This document shows, piece after piece, positions 11,435 to 24,044 of a stretch of DNA of 64,000 bases (positions are counted from its first letter, which is position 1; every line of letters begins with the position of its first letter). The DNA is from Nymphaea colorata. Its lineage: Eukaryota > Streptophyta > Magnoliopsida > Nymphaeales > Nymphaeaceae. The notes below the pieces were generated by a model. The model ran no database searches. It worked only from the letters and a program-made list of their open reading frames with translations, and was not told where the DNA came from. The position numbers and the translations under genes are program-made. The stretch covers positions 10,554,001 through 10,618,000 of the forward strand of contig NC_045150.1 in the NCBI RefSeq assembly GCF_008831285.2, read 5' to 3'.

Positions 11435-14269
11435 ACATATTACAAAGAACGAAACCCTATTTTTAGGTTTTGGTATGAAACCAAGCCCTGGTCTGCCAAA
11501 TCGAGGTATAAATGAACAAAAAGGAGAAAACTGGAAAATCATTGGAATTTGGGAAATAGTTGGCTAATACAGGGCGTCTAACTCGTTAATTATATGTCGG
11601 TTGATATCAACTAATTTGAAAGGGCATTTTTTGTTGTTTTTTTTTCTATTTGTAGATAAAAGGTACATAGAAAATATAAATTAATCAAGATCAGAATATG
11701 CCTAACGAGAGGTTGTGAGCCAAACAGAAAAATATATACCATGTTTGAAAAATATATACCATGTTTGAAAAATATATACCAAGTTTGAAAACCCAGAAAA
11801 CGGGTGTGCTTCATTTCTATATTTGTTTCAACATGCGTGATGGTCGATCGAGCAGAAAATTTCAACAGGTTGGTATGATCCTCCCCCATTTTTTGAAAAA
11901 ATATGATCACAGATATTAAGAAAAATAACTTAGCAAATAGTATAACTAAAATGTTTTCGCTGTTTTTCATAATTAAAAGAGAAACCAATTTTCTAAGCCT
12001 TTAACTCACTAATATTTCATTTGTGTTTTTTTTAAACAAAATCAACGATATCTCTCCCCCTCTCTATCTCTCTCTCTCTCTCCCTCTCTCGCACCCCCCC
12101 AAAAAAAAATAATTAAAATTGAATTATTGGTGCACTGTTCGGGATGTCCATTGTACATGAGGATCCACTATCCCTGCAAATGTTGCTGTTGTCTCAAAGA
12201 TATGCACAATGAGCTAGAATCAACAGATTAATTGGCACCATTTTGGGGATTTTGTTCAGTCCTGTTACCAACCGACATGCACCACTTTTATTAATGACTT
12301 GCAAAATATTTTTGTAAAAAACTTAATAGCCTCAATATTAATTAATTTTGAATAATTTACTGTGGAAATTTAATATCCTCCTATGTGTTTCCAATCCTGC
12401 TACCAATTAACTAAGTAAAAAATGCCAAATTGTTTCATTCAGACAACAAGGAAGAGATGCTTCTATATTTATTCAGAAAGTAGTATATAGCTTTTATTGT
12501 TCCTTTAACCACCAAATTAACTAGACATCTTTAGGGAGTTCTAGACTTAAATATTGCTCTTTTAATATTATGGCAACATAATATAGTAAAACTAGCTAAG
12601 TGATATACAGGTTCTTACGTAACAGATTATGTGCTTTTCACAAGGATAAACAATAGGATATACAGCAAAATGTTAACAAAAAAATTTACAACTGTTTGTC
12701 TCAATAGAAATAAATTCAGCAATATTTGCAATTATTTGCTGCGTTAAGAATAAAATTCACATGAAATGGAGGCACTTTGGGCGTTACTCTCTTCCACTGT
12801 AAAACATGGGGAAACAAATGGAGGCTCCTGAAATGATAAAGGTAGGGGCGTACCCCCAGCAAGCTGTTACTGTGACCAGATCCCAAAGGGAGGCACTAAT
12901 TGGGACTTGTTATATATGCACTGTTTTAATATATTTTAATATATTGTCTAGGAAGAAGAAGTTAAATTAATTTACGCATTACTGCACCGCAAACTACTCC
13001 ATACATTAGATGGTCCGAGTAAATACATGTCTATGATAAACCACAAAATAAGTAACCAACACACAGAGAGTACAGTATGCCTTTTGTAAACTTAATTGAT
13101 TTCCTCCATCCCTACCCACTTAGTATTACCTTTTAGTACTTCTTCATCATTTGAACCACTCAGATCCACATTTTATAGGTAACCCAATCGTTTTCTAATG
13201 CACTATTCTCATTTAAAACATCTCATATTTCATCCTTTAATTTTATTGATTTTTTCGAAGTCATTTAATTGCAAAACGTTGCATTCTTGGATACATGTTC
13301 TATATGAACACCATGTTCTCGTTGCAGTAATGCATGGCGTATTTATTTCATATTTGATTTGCTGCATTTAAAGATCATTTCATATTTTCAAAGGCTATTA
13401 TTGGAACATGTTTTTTATTTTATTTTTTTTCACAAAACTACTTGAAAGGCGCAATGAGAAGGATAGCATGGAATCATGAAAAAACAAAAAATTTACATCA
13501 ACCCAGAAAAAGTCATGCGGAACCATCTGTTGAGTGGTCTGTTTCGAGTAATATTTATTTCAAAAACACTATTGCATAAATGAATGTACAATATTGTTAG
13601 AAAAAAAATTAAAGATGTTGCGAACCTAAACTTTTGTGACCAATTTGTTTTATTGAAGGCAATTTTTTTTATTGAAGACATAGCACATGGAAATAATTTT
13701 TCAAACATCCTAATTTTTATACTATTAAGCATCATTGCAAACTATACTGACAACAAACCACTATTATTTAGAAGATAAAATGAACAAGCAACCCAGTCAA
13801 ATCTTAGAATAAAAGGCATAAAAGTTCTCATTATTCTAGTCCTAAAAATTCTGGTAGATCTTGGAATGGTTTTGGCATAACAAGGCCATTTCAGTAATGT
13901 TCCAGCCACATCGCCAGCCCTTTTATTTGCAATCTCCTGAAAAGGGAAGATGGGGTGAGAAATTGGGAAAGTATTCCATACCATGGATACTATTTACTTA
14001 TTCCAAATTATGTTAAGTAATTTGAAAGTCTTGTGTCACTACTGCACGAAACTGAGAGACTCAATATATGGTTTCAAGAACAAATATGCACACAAAGACA
14101 TTTAACAGTGACAAATACAACATTCATGAATAAGAGAGAGAGTTCAGTATGCCACTCCGTGTATGTAACGAGCGTGTGCCGGATGTGGACCATACTATGA
14201 TATGCACATTTTCTTTCATGCCCAAACATTACATATGCATGTGCATGAGATAACAAATAGGTACGAAAT
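11435..14269. other. Block C spacer, no gene recognised
   Basis: AT-rich sequence with a triple repeat of AAAAATATATACCA(T/A)GTTTG at 11728-11786, which is single in copy 2, and a CT-rich tract at 12050-12090. Short open frames such as 11611-11988 on the minus strand are mostly translations of these repeats. No protein family, tRNA or transposon terminus is recognised. Confidence 0.6.
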
Positions 14270-14425
14270 AGCAAAGAAGTATGATATAATGTTTATGGGA
14301 CAATAAAACATTTATGAGATAATGAGATAACGAACAAACAAACGGATGTTTGAGATAACACTAATTGTTTATGAGATTACTAAAGATTTATGAGATAATG
14401 AGATAACAGATGGATGTATGAATGT
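14270..14425. repeat. ATGAGATAA minisatellite, short version
   Basis: Variants of TTTATGAGATAATGAGATAAC alternate with a spacer containing GGATGTATGA. There are about two long units here, compared with about four in block C copy 2 (36320-36668). Confidence 0.7.
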
Positions 14426-14439
14426 AGATTGACAATGCC

Positions 14440-16430
14440 TTTCCAATGCTTGTCTAGAATTCATTTATGCTTGGCGTGAAAACTCCTTAACTGGCACTAT
14501 TTTTTACATGTATAACCACCACCTTTAAAGCAGCTTCCCAATTATTATTGCAAAGTTTTTCCATATAACTGTTTTATACATTCACTGAAATAAGCATGTC
14601 AGGCCATGTAATTGTTAGGTAGTTTAGTTTCTCTACTAATCTCATATACTTTGTATTATCCATGATGCATTCTCAATCATTTTTAGGCAGGTATATGTGT
14701 TCTTCCATTGGTTTATCAACAGACTTTGCATCTATATGACCAGGTTTTTCAATAATATTGACAGCATACTTCCTTTGTGCTACATGAATTCCCTATTTGC
14801 TTCTTGCAAGTTCAAGACGTTAGAAAAATTTCAGTTTTTCGAAATCTTTCATATGCAAAATATAAGTAATTCTTGAACTTGTTGATCTCTTCATCCTTAT
14901 TTCTTAAAATGATAAGGTCATCTACATAGACCAAGACATTAATAAAACTATCACCTTCGGAAAGTGTGAATAGCAAGTAACTAACCTTTGATTGTAGAAA
15001 CCCATAGCTTCTAAGCGCAATCGAGAACTTGATAAACCAGTTTTGTGAAGCCTATTAGAGTCTATAGGATGATCTGTTTGATTTACAAATTCCATTTTTC
15101 CCTTGTAAGCCATATCCTTTAGATAGAACAACTTCAAGCAAGCCACCATGTAAAAATGTATTGTAGACATTCATCTGATATGGACTCCAATTCAATTTTG
15201 TGGCAATGGTAAGCATCTCATAGACACTAATTTGGTAACTAGTACATAAGTTTCATTATAGTTCAGCCCCTCTATTTGCCCATATCATTTTAGTACCAAG
15301 CATGCCTTGAACCTTTCAATAGTTCCATCTGATGTATGTTTCATCCTATATACCCACTTGCAACCAATTGATCCAACACTAGGTGCACAACGAGTAAGAG
15401 CCCATGTTCTCTTGTCTTCTAATGCTTTAGCTTAAGCTCATATAGTTTAATGCTAGAACTCGTGCTTTACTACTTCAAAATATGATTGAGGTTAAGACAA
15501 ATGTGAAACAATAGGCCAAGATGATTCATGAGTAAGAGAAAGCTTTTGAAAGGACATAGAATTGACCTCTTCTCAGTAACTATTTGCTTGATCATTGTTG
15601 TGAGCAATTAGAGGAGGTAGTCGGATGACTTTGCTTAATATTGCTAATGTCATCAACACTTTATTTTTGTCACATATTTTTCTTTATAGTTTGATCAATA
15701 ATTGGCAGCTGAAGAAAAAGAATTTTAGGCTGATTTTAGATTGATTGAAAAAGAATATTTTTTAAAAAAATTAAAATCTTGACCGATAAAACTTCTATGA
15801 GTATCAAAATCATATACATTATATTTTTTGTTTAAGCATACCACCAAATTAATACATCTTCTTGATCTTTGATCAAATTTTGTTTAAGTTTGATGATCGT
15901 TGCATTGTAGAGAAAACCAAAAAGTCACATTACGTAAAAACATGTTTTCTTAAAAATAGCATTTAACATAGTATTTTTCATTTCAATAGTGGAGTTGGTG
16001 TATAAGACAAATTGCTGTTTGAATACATTTTGCCCAAAATGTCATAGATAAATTGAATTCAAATCTTAATAAATGAGCTATATCTAAAATGTATTGTTGC
16101 TTCCTCTTCACAACACTATTACACTGGGGTGTATAGGGACAACTAAGTTCATGGATTACACCTTTTTTCAACAAAAAAAATCCTTATGTTCTTGGTTTAA
16201 GAATTTTGTGCCACTACCATACTTGACTTTTAAGATGTTACCTTTGTATTTTCTAACAAAAAACTTAAAAAAAATTTACCTGTCAATTTGTTTTCATATT
16301 TAAGCTTTATAGAAAGTATCAACAATGCACAAGTGATCATCCACAATACTAGTGAAACAATGTAAGTTAGTTATGGATGACAAAGAGTTAACTCCACATA
16401 GATACATTTGAAGTTTTCTAGGTATTCCAT
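14440..16430 (-). mobile_element. Copia remnant M0: integrase, reverse transcriptase and RNase H pieces
   Basis: Reading the minus strand downward, 16400-15983 gives the integrase core (SIVDDHLCIVDTFYKA, then SCPYTPQCNSVVKRK, where the functional motif is normally QNG/SVVERK). From 15420 to 14922 comes the reverse transcriptase start (STIHFYMVACLKLFYLKDMA, FLHG-type region decayed). From 14800 to 14480 follows VEKLNYLTITWPDMLISVNV and WEAALK from the region linking RT to RNase H. The order is that of Copia. Many stops and shifts make it dead. Gag, protease and both LTRs are missing. At its right edge (about 16430) it abuts the truncated reverse transcriptase of another Copia. Confidence 0.75.
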
Positions 16431-19400
16431 ATCATTCCTGCAACAATGAGAGCATTGATGTACACCAAAATTACCATGAACACCCTTTCTCTTTGATATG
16501 CACACAGTGTGTAATCACACTTGGATTGCATAAAACTATAGCTCACCACTTCTGACGAGAACTTCAAGAACCTGTTTTGAGGAGCATGTTTCAGCCCATA
16601 GATAAACTTGTTTAGTTTGCACAATTTTGTTTCTCCTTTTTCGCAATAACTAGGAGGCAGTATCATGTAGATTTCTTCATTCAATTTCCTGTTTAGAAAG
16701 AAGTTATACACATCCATTAGTTGCAGCACCCAATTTCGTTCTACAACTATTGCAATCAAACAACAAATAATAACAAGTTTGGCGGCAGCAGCATAGGTCC
16801 CATGGAAATCCAAGCCTTCCACTTGTGCATACCCTTTGGCCACTAATATGGCTTTCAACCTTTTATTTCACCATTCGCCTTATACTTGATCCGATAAACT
16901 CACTTGCAGCTGATGGGTTTGACATGATTTGAAGTGGTGACTAGGGTCCAAGTATTGTTTGATTCCACTGCCATAATTTCTTCTTGCATAGCTCTTTTCC
17001 AATTTGTATGTTGCTCTGCCAGACTAAAGGATGAAGGTTTGGTTTGAAGAAAGATATTCAACAGGAAGCTTTTAAGAGCAGCTGAAAAATGGGAAAAAGA
17101 CAACTTATGACAAACGATACCTTGTGGAAGCCCTTTCCCATGATGGTGATGGACTATGTGAATCAGGATGGACCATACCACAGTAAAAATCCTTCCATAA
17201 AATGGATGGCTTGATATTCTTGATGATTTACAGACTGACTGTTGAGGACTTGGTAGAATTTCTAGGGAAGTATTTGTTTCAACCTCATCATTTGATTCCA
17301 AAAGAATTTCAGGTGGTTGTTCAATGTTTGTACAATCAGTAGTCATGACATCATCTTGGCTTTCAGTCAGTTCACAAGAACAAGGGCCTTGCTCACTTGA
17401 ATTTCTCCTCTCAAGTGTATGATTGTCATCAAATGTGAGAGGAATAACTAGAAAATGTGAGACTTTGCTCCGATCCTTTGAGAATTTGAAGGGAAATTCA
17501 GTTTCATTGAAGACCATATCCCTACAAACAAATTCTTTTTTGGTTTCCAAATCAAGTAGATTGTATCGTTTTTGTTCAATAGGATACCCAATGAACACAC
17601 CTCGCTGAACCTTGTGACTAGGGATAACAGATCGGATTCGGATAGAGAAGTCATATCCGAACCCAAAATCCAATTTTACAATCTGAATCTGATTTTTATA
17701 TTTATATCTGAATCCAAATTTTGAACCAGATTTTGCTAATTTTCAAATTTTAGTAGCAGTAGATATAGGATATTTGTCTAAAAATGAATCTGATCCGAAT
17801 TTGCATATGAATTCGATTGGATATTTATGTACATCTAAATCTGAATTCGTATATGATTGGATGCCATTTATTAAATCTGAATCCAATCTGATTTCCTAAT
17901 TGGATATTTTTTTTTCCATATCCTATTTTTTCAGATCTGATTGGTCATATATCAAATTCAAATCCGATATATTGACATCCCTACATGTGACCGAATTTTC
18001 CATGTGGTTTGAGGTTGGTAGAAAAATACAAACAACCAAGCACGCATATATGCTTGTAAGGTGGTTTTCTTTTAAATAATTTTTCAATGGGACATTCATT
18101 GTCAAGTTCTTTTTTTTGGATGGGGTCCTATTTATTAAATATGTGGCTGTTAATGCACGTAAGTCCCAACATTTTAAGGGTAGACCTGACTGAAACTTGA
18201 GAGCATACACCACATTCAAGATGTGCTAATGCTTTCTCCCAGCTATGCCGTTTTGTTGAGGCATGTAGGGGCATGAATGTTGATGTAGGATATCTCTATC
18301 ACGGAAAAAAAAATTGTCATTTGAGAAGAACTTGGTTCCACTATCTATCCTACGTTTAACACATCTGTTTTGAACTGTTTCTCAGTCATGTTAATGAAAT
18401 GTTTAAGGAAATCACCTACTTCACGTTTATACTTCAATAGGTAAACCCACGTGGCTCTTGAAAAATCATCCATAATAGACAAAAGGTAATGTGCTTGAGT
18501 ATGCGATGCTTGGGAAACATTATTCCCAAGAGCTTTAGTAAACAGAAACTACCAAATCGAAAGGTTTAGCAAAACATGATTCACTTAATTTGAACATCAA
18601 TCTATATTGTTTAGCAACACTACATACTTCACAGAAATGATTTGACAACTTAATGATAGAATCATGCTTTCAGAGCATTTGATTCTTTGAGCAGGATGGG
18701 TGCCCAAGTCTCATATGCCAAACATCAAAATCTGATTGAGTGGGTTTCGTGAACAAGCAGTCTACAGTTGTAAGAGGTGACTTGGAAATGAAGAATCCCC
18801 TGATGAATCACCCAGCTCAGTCCTCATCATGGAGATCGGGTCCTGCACAAAGCACCCAGTAGTGGGGAAAATCAAATGACCCATTTGGTTTTCTGAATAA
18901 ATCTGCTCACTGACAATAAGTTTTAAGCAAACTTTGGAAGATAATACACTTTTTGAAGAAAAGTGGAAGGTGATAGAACAGCTTTACCGACACGTGTAGC
19001 ATATACCGTTCTGGTTTCCTGAACTCTAATTGAAAATGGAACAGCTAATTTTGTGTCATCTAGCAATGATTTATGGCAGCATGACATGTGGTGACTAGCA
19101 CCAATATCTATTACCCAGGTGTATAGTTTGAAGAATGACATAGCTAGAAAGTTTATTTGGGTTACTGATCGATTTTTGAGGAGTTGTTTGAATTGAATAT
19201 ATTCATCTTGAGTTAGAATTGGAGAAGTGTCCTTGCTAAACTATTTTCCATGCATGGTTGAGATTAAGGCATTGGAATCAGTTTTCCCTCCAACAGAGCC
19301 CTTGATAATAGCCCCCTTGTCTTGCTCTGTTTCCACCTATAAAGTTTGGAGGGTAACCATTTAATTTGAAGCATGGTTCCTTTGATGTCCTGCAATCTTG

Positions 19401-20219
19401 CAGTAATTGCAGAAGTATTGTGGGTGTTTTCTTGGTTTTCGAATGCATTCAAATTTGCAATTGCTGAGAGACCAGCATACTCGACAGCACTAGTTTGAAG
19501 ACGAGCTTCTCCTCTTGAAAGACCAGTGCATGTCTTTTGTAGAGAAGGCAAGGGTTTCAAATGTAGAATTTGCCTTCTTATAGCATTGAATGAATCATTC
19601 AATCTCATAAGAAATTCAATCACTCTCTCTTCTTGTTGCTTTTCACCAACCACTTTCAAGGCATTGCAAGAGCATTCTGAAAGAACATCATAGGACAAAA
19701 TCTTATCCCAATATTGTAAAATAAAGAGCAATAGATATATTTTCTTGATTCAAACGACTAATGGAGGACTTGAGTTGGTACTTATGAGGAGTTTGTGCTT
19801 TCAGTGAATCGGTCCTTTAAGTGTGCCCACACTTCAATAGTTGTGGTGGGATAGATGATATTGCTTGATAATTCTTCTGAGATGGAGTTAAGAATCCATG
19901 AATGACCATGTGATTGCAAAGCCTCCACATCATGACCTCTAGAGCTGCAACGCTGGGTTTGGAAGACTACCATCAACAAATGTCAAGTTGTTTTTGGTAG
20001 ACAATGTGATTCTCATAGCATGACTCCAGGTTGAGTAGTTTTCACTAGTTACTAATTGTGAAACCAATATAGTACCAGGGTTGTCTGAATGATGAAGGAA
20101 AAAGAGGTTTTCAATAGTGATGATGTTGTTACCAAAAGAGGACTCTGCTCCACTAGCTGAAAAAGAGTTGGAAGAATTGGGAGCCTTGGCTGTTGACGCC
20201 ATGGATCTGTATTATAGTA
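16430..20219 (-). mobile_element. Copia M1: gag, protease, integrase, partial reverse transcriptase (pseudogenised)
   Basis: Gag starts at 20202 and contains NLFFLHHSDNPGTILVSQL and NYSTWSHAMRITLSTKNN, the Retrotran_gag_3-type block. A zinc knuckle follows in a shifted frame near 19390 (CNYCKIAGHQ). Protease WVIDIGASHHMS (normally DTGA) lies at 18923-19141. Integrase motifs are RLGHPSCSKN with a later CEVC pair near 18630-18720 and YLINRTPSK near 18130. Reverse transcriptase spans 17000-16418, with WTLV, KAILVAKGYAQVEGLDF and LVYINALIVAG where YVDD should stand, so the catalytic aspartates are lost. The element stops there; RNase H and a 3' LTR are missing. A 365-bp miniature element sits in the integrase. 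The element is non-functional. Confidence 0.8.
17619..17983. mobile_element. 365-bp hAT-type MITE inserted in the M1 integrase
   Basis: The element begins TAGGGATAACAGATCGG and ends CCGATATATTGACATCCCTA, so its tips TAGGGAT/ATCCCTA are inverted repeats. The 8 bases before it are CTTGTGAC and the 8 after it CATGTGAC, seven of eight identical, which is the hAT target-site duplication length. Removing it rejoins the M1 frame near the motif KVQRGVFIGYP. The interior is made of GAATCTGAATCCGAT variants. Related, less complete copies lie at 5378-5770 and 24760-25098. Confidence 0.75.
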
Positions 20220-20528
20220 TGTAGACATTATTTGAGTTAAGGAAGAATGTAACACAAGGAAGAGAACAGAGAATTGCTTCATATTTTTCTATTGATCTTA
20301 CACACCTATATACAGAAGGAAAAGTAGTACACGGTTTTTAGTTTCAACTTGGCTGGCTCATCTTATCTCATGATATTTGCCTGGCTCATCTTATCCCATG
20401 ACATTCGGTTCGCTCATCTTCTCCCACGATATTTGGCTGGCTCATCTTAACAGCTTCACTAACCAACTGAAAAACTTATTGTTAAGATGTCAAGATAAGA
20501 AGATAAGAAGTGAATCTTAATTTAAACA
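20220..20528 (-). repeat. Copia LTR shared by M2 (as 3' LTR) and M1 (as 5' LTR)
   Basis: On the minus strand the M2 polypurine tract TTGAGGGGGAG is followed directly by TGTTTAAATTAAG, a classic U3 start. The sequence then runs through four copies of a 28-base repeat (starting at 20351, 20379, 20407 and 20435; core GGCTGGCTCATCTTATCCCA) and a TATATAGG promoter-like box near 20315. It ends about 20220, just before the M1 gag start. The same 28-base repeats reappear at 23958-24044 as the other LTR of M2. The exact inner boundary (TGTAGACATT at 20220) is a best guess, and only a decayed primer site (ACAGATCC) is left beside it. Confidence 0.65.
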
Positions 20529-20539
20529 CTCCCCCTCAA
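20529..20539 (-). other. Polypurine tract of Copia M2
   Basis: TTGAGGGGGAG on the minus strand, immediately before the LTR start. It primes plus-strand DNA synthesis during reverse transcription. Confidence 0.75.
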
Positions 20540-23400
20540 ACTAAGTGTAGAGATTTCTTATGTTCAGTTTCGATAGAAGATGATTAAATGCTTCCTTGGC
20601 TAAGGCCTTTGTGAATAAGTCTGCCAGCTGATCTTTGTTGTTAATGTAACTGGTTCTCACTACACCTTCATTTATTTTTTCTCATACCACATGATAGTCT
20701 AAATCTATATGTTTGGTACGCTCATGAAAAACTGGATTGGCAGTAATATGCATGGCAGCCTGATTTTCGTAGTATAGTTTTGTCGGTTGTAGATGTCTCA
20801 CGCCTAGATTCGACAATAAGAATTTCAACCAAGTCACTTCACATACAACATTTGCCAACGCCTTGTATTCTGCTTCTGCAAAGGAGTGAGATACTATGGG
20901 CTGTTTTTTTGTCTTTCATGAAATTGGAGAATCACCAAGAAGAACACAATAACTAGTTATGGACCTTCGTGTTTCTTGACATGCCACCCAATCATAATCA
21001 CAAAACACACTCATTTGAAGATTGGTTTGTGTGCTTAGGAGAGTACCTTCTTCAAGTCCATGCTTTCATTCCGCTAGAAATTCCATTGGCTTGGCACCCA
21101 TTATACTTGTTTCACTTATAATGTTGAGAGCATGCGTTTGCTGCGAAACATAAATTACTGCACTTGAACAAGCAATTTCTAAACCCAAAATAAGAGTACA
21201 GGTCTTTCACAAGAAATTTCTGACATAAAAATTGCATAAATTTCTCAATCAGCTCCTTGGTGTTGCCCGTAATAATGTCATCCACATAAACGAGAAACAA
21301 AACAAAAAATTGGTCTTGTTTGTAAATGAATAATGTGTGTTCAGCATTTGCTTGACTGAATCCAAACTCCACTAGTGCCAATGACAATTTGTGAAACCAA
21401 TTTCGAGGAGACTGTTTGAGACCATAGAGAGATTTATGAAATTTACGTACCAGATTCTCCCCCTTACGTTCATATCTTGGTGGAACTTGCATATGTACTT
21501 CTTCAAGCAAATTGCCATGAAGAAAGACATTCTTCTCATCCATTTATTATAATAACCAATCATTTTCCATAGCGACTGAAAGTAAAGTCAGACAGTTACG
21601 ATTTTTGCGGCTGGTACAAATGTGTCATTGTAATCCATCCTTCCTATTAGGAATAACCTTTGGCGACCAGGCATGCCTTGTATCGCTCAACAGTACCATC
21701 TGATCAGAACTCGATTTTGTAAACTCACTTGCAACCGATGGGCTTAACTCCTTGTGGTAAAGTGCTAATTGTCCAAGTGTTGTTTTCCTTTAGTGCACTA
21801 CTTTGTAAGTTCATTGTGTCTCGCCACACCCTATGCCCAACTACCACTTCAAAGGTTTTTAGGAGAGAAACGAGAAAGTGAAGTAAGTTAGAATGAGGGT
21901 ACCTTGTGCCTTTCATTGGATTAAATGTCAAGTTACCATTGGTCAAGGGAACCGAAATAAGAGAGCAATAGAAATCCTGCATTCAGGTCCTGCAAGACAC
22001 AATGAGTAGGGAAGAAAGTTACGGAAAAGTTTAGTGCCTTTGCTCAATTGACTCACAGAGAGTAGGGTCACATTGAAAGAGAAAACATACAAGGAATTTT
22101 TGAGAGTGAATGGTGGTAGTTTAACATCGCTAGTTTGATGGACTGTTATTGTATGTCCATTAGGTAAGTTTATAGGTACTCAAAAATTGGTTGGTTTTTG
22201 AAGTAGAGAGCTATCGGCACAAATGCACCAACTTGCTCTAGAATCGATAATCCAAGGAAGATGGGAGACACTATATGAACATATATTACCTGCAAAATTG
22301 ATAGAGGTAGACGGAGTTCTAACAAGCAATAAGAGTTTATGATACTCATCCATACTGAATGAAGGTACAACTTCCTTGGAAGTTTGACCGTTGCTGCCAG
22401 AGAAGCTAGTACCATCGCTTGCATGGAGGTCCACCGGCCTTTGATTATGAATGGTAGCTGCAGCCAGTGGTGGCCGAAAGTTGGGATCATGGAATTGATG
22501 TCCTTGAGGATAGCCATTCAACTTGAAACATTTATCTTCCACATGACCTGTGTTGTGACAACTATAGATTGGTCGTCTTTGACGTCTTTCTTTATTGCAT
22601 TGAAACTTGAAACTTTGTTCAAGTGATGCTGCTTTGGGAATATGATTGTGTGATATTGCCAAGGTGGTGTGAGAGACTGACGGTGTGAATCTTGCTTCAC
22701 GCAGCTGTTCCTCCTGCAAGACTAGAGCATATAACTTGTTTACTGTGGATAAGGGACAAGCAATAAAATCTGTCCTCTAATAGCATCATATGAGTTGTTC
22801 AGTCCCTTCAAGAACTAAATTACACGTTCTCTTTGGATTTGATCTGAATAATTTTTATGCCCCCGCATGAACATAGACACAGGATTGTAGTAATTTGATT
22901 CTTCCCAAAGCACTTTGATTTTTAGATAATATGTTTTGTATAACATGTAGTAACAGACATGGACTCTTGTTGTAATCGATGTATTGAACTGTGTAGCTGA
23001 AAGACTCTTGGTGCAAGGCTCTGAGTATATCTTTCTTTTAACTCCTCCCATATTGCTTGACCTGAGGTAGCATAAGCGATGCTAGCATGAAACTCCTTAT
23101 TAATTGAACTAAGAATCCATGCTAGAGCCAGATTATTTCATCGTACCTACAACATACGATTATGTTCATGCTCTTTAGGCTCTTTGATATTCCCATCAAC
23201 AAATCCTAACTTGTTTTTGGCTGATAGAGCCATGATCATGACTCTGCTCCAGATTGCATAGTTATCACCGATAAGTGGTTGAGATACTAACCCACTTCCG
23301 AAATTATCCGAATGATGCAAATAGAAGAGATCAAATACCACCTGGGCATTTTCATGGCCATTGATATTTCCCGACTCATTGTTCTATCCTTTGTCGGCCA
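20540..23400 (-). mobile_element. Copia M2 gag-pol, internally deleted (no integrase)
   Basis: Gag begins near 23400 and shows FDLFYLHHSDNFGSGLVSQP and NYAIWSRVMIMALSAKNK. The zinc-knuckle region at about 22560 reads SCHNTGHVEDKCFKLNGYP. Protease WIIDSRASWCICADSSLL (normally DSGA) follows at about 22250. The frame then passes into the pre-RT segment (NNTWTISTLPQGVKPIGCKW, about 21740) with no integrase between, so roughly a kilobase is deleted. Reverse transcriptase at 21543-21112 keeps VFLHGNLLEEV and the catalytic LVYVDDIITGN. RNase H motifs decay towards 20600, ending SLRGSV just before the polypurine tract. Stops and the missing integrase make it unable to move by itself. Confidence 0.8.
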
Positions 23401-24044
23401 TGACTGCTCCTTAATGCTCAAGACTCAATACCCGACTTCCCATGCATAGGAGACGAAAAAACGCCAAAGGGAAGATGGCGGAAATCTGGAGTCACCACGG
23501 CCTGACGATGCTGTCTGACACTTTTGGGGCCCAATAGGGGTCGACACTGGTGGCGGCGAGTGAAGAAATAGAGGGCACCGAAAAACTTGAAACAAAGAGA
23601 GGGGTGGCCACGAATTCGAGGATTCCAGCTGTGAGAAGCTACCTCAGTGATCGAGCTTGGCTTGTTAGGTTCGCCTTCCTTTGGGGATGCTGTCCATGAA
23701 GTTTGACGGCAAAAGGTGGTCGGCATCGTGAACAGTAGTGAAAGGGGCAGGTTCACTAAAGAACCACTCTACAGAATGCAGGGAATCCTCCAACCGTAGG
23801 GATTGGATCGATGCTTGCTCGAACTATTCTGGGATGACTTATGGAGGATCGTGGAAGGCTGGCGACGCTACCTGAACCACTGGATGCCAGAAACAGTGCA
23901 CGCGATTAAGAAAGTCACTAGTTTAAGTCACCACAGTTTTTTGTTTCAATGACATTTGGCTGGCTCATCTTATCCCACTACATTCGGCTGTTTCATCTTC
24001 ACCCATGACATTCGGCTGGCTCATCTTCACCCACGATATTTGGC
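23401..24044 (-). repeat. M2 leader and truncated 5' LTR
   Basis: From 23401 to about 23935 lies a relatively GC-rich leader between the gag start and the LTR; a minus-strand frame of 112 codons (23418-23756) is open here but resembles nothing I know. At 23958, 23986 and 24014 the 28-base LTR repeats return (GGCTGGCTCATCTTATCCCA and variants). The LTR is cut at 24044 in the middle of a fourth repeat, where unrelated sequence of block A begins. No primer binding site is recognisable. Confidence 0.6.

Larger units (their letters stand above)
7740..14440. repeat. Segmental duplication block C, copy 1
   Basis: This block aligns collinearly with 29878-36670. Shared landmarks are CAAGAATGGAGCACAAAACG (7748 and 29887), the mitochondrial rRNA fragment, the hAT-type element with TAGGGCTG ends, and the ATGAGATAA minisatellite at the far end. 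Copy 1 alone contains the LINE fragment at 8540-9140. The offset to copy 2 is about 22.1 kb, compared with about 24.6 kb for block B, so the spacer between blocks B and C differs between the copies. Confidence 0.8.
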
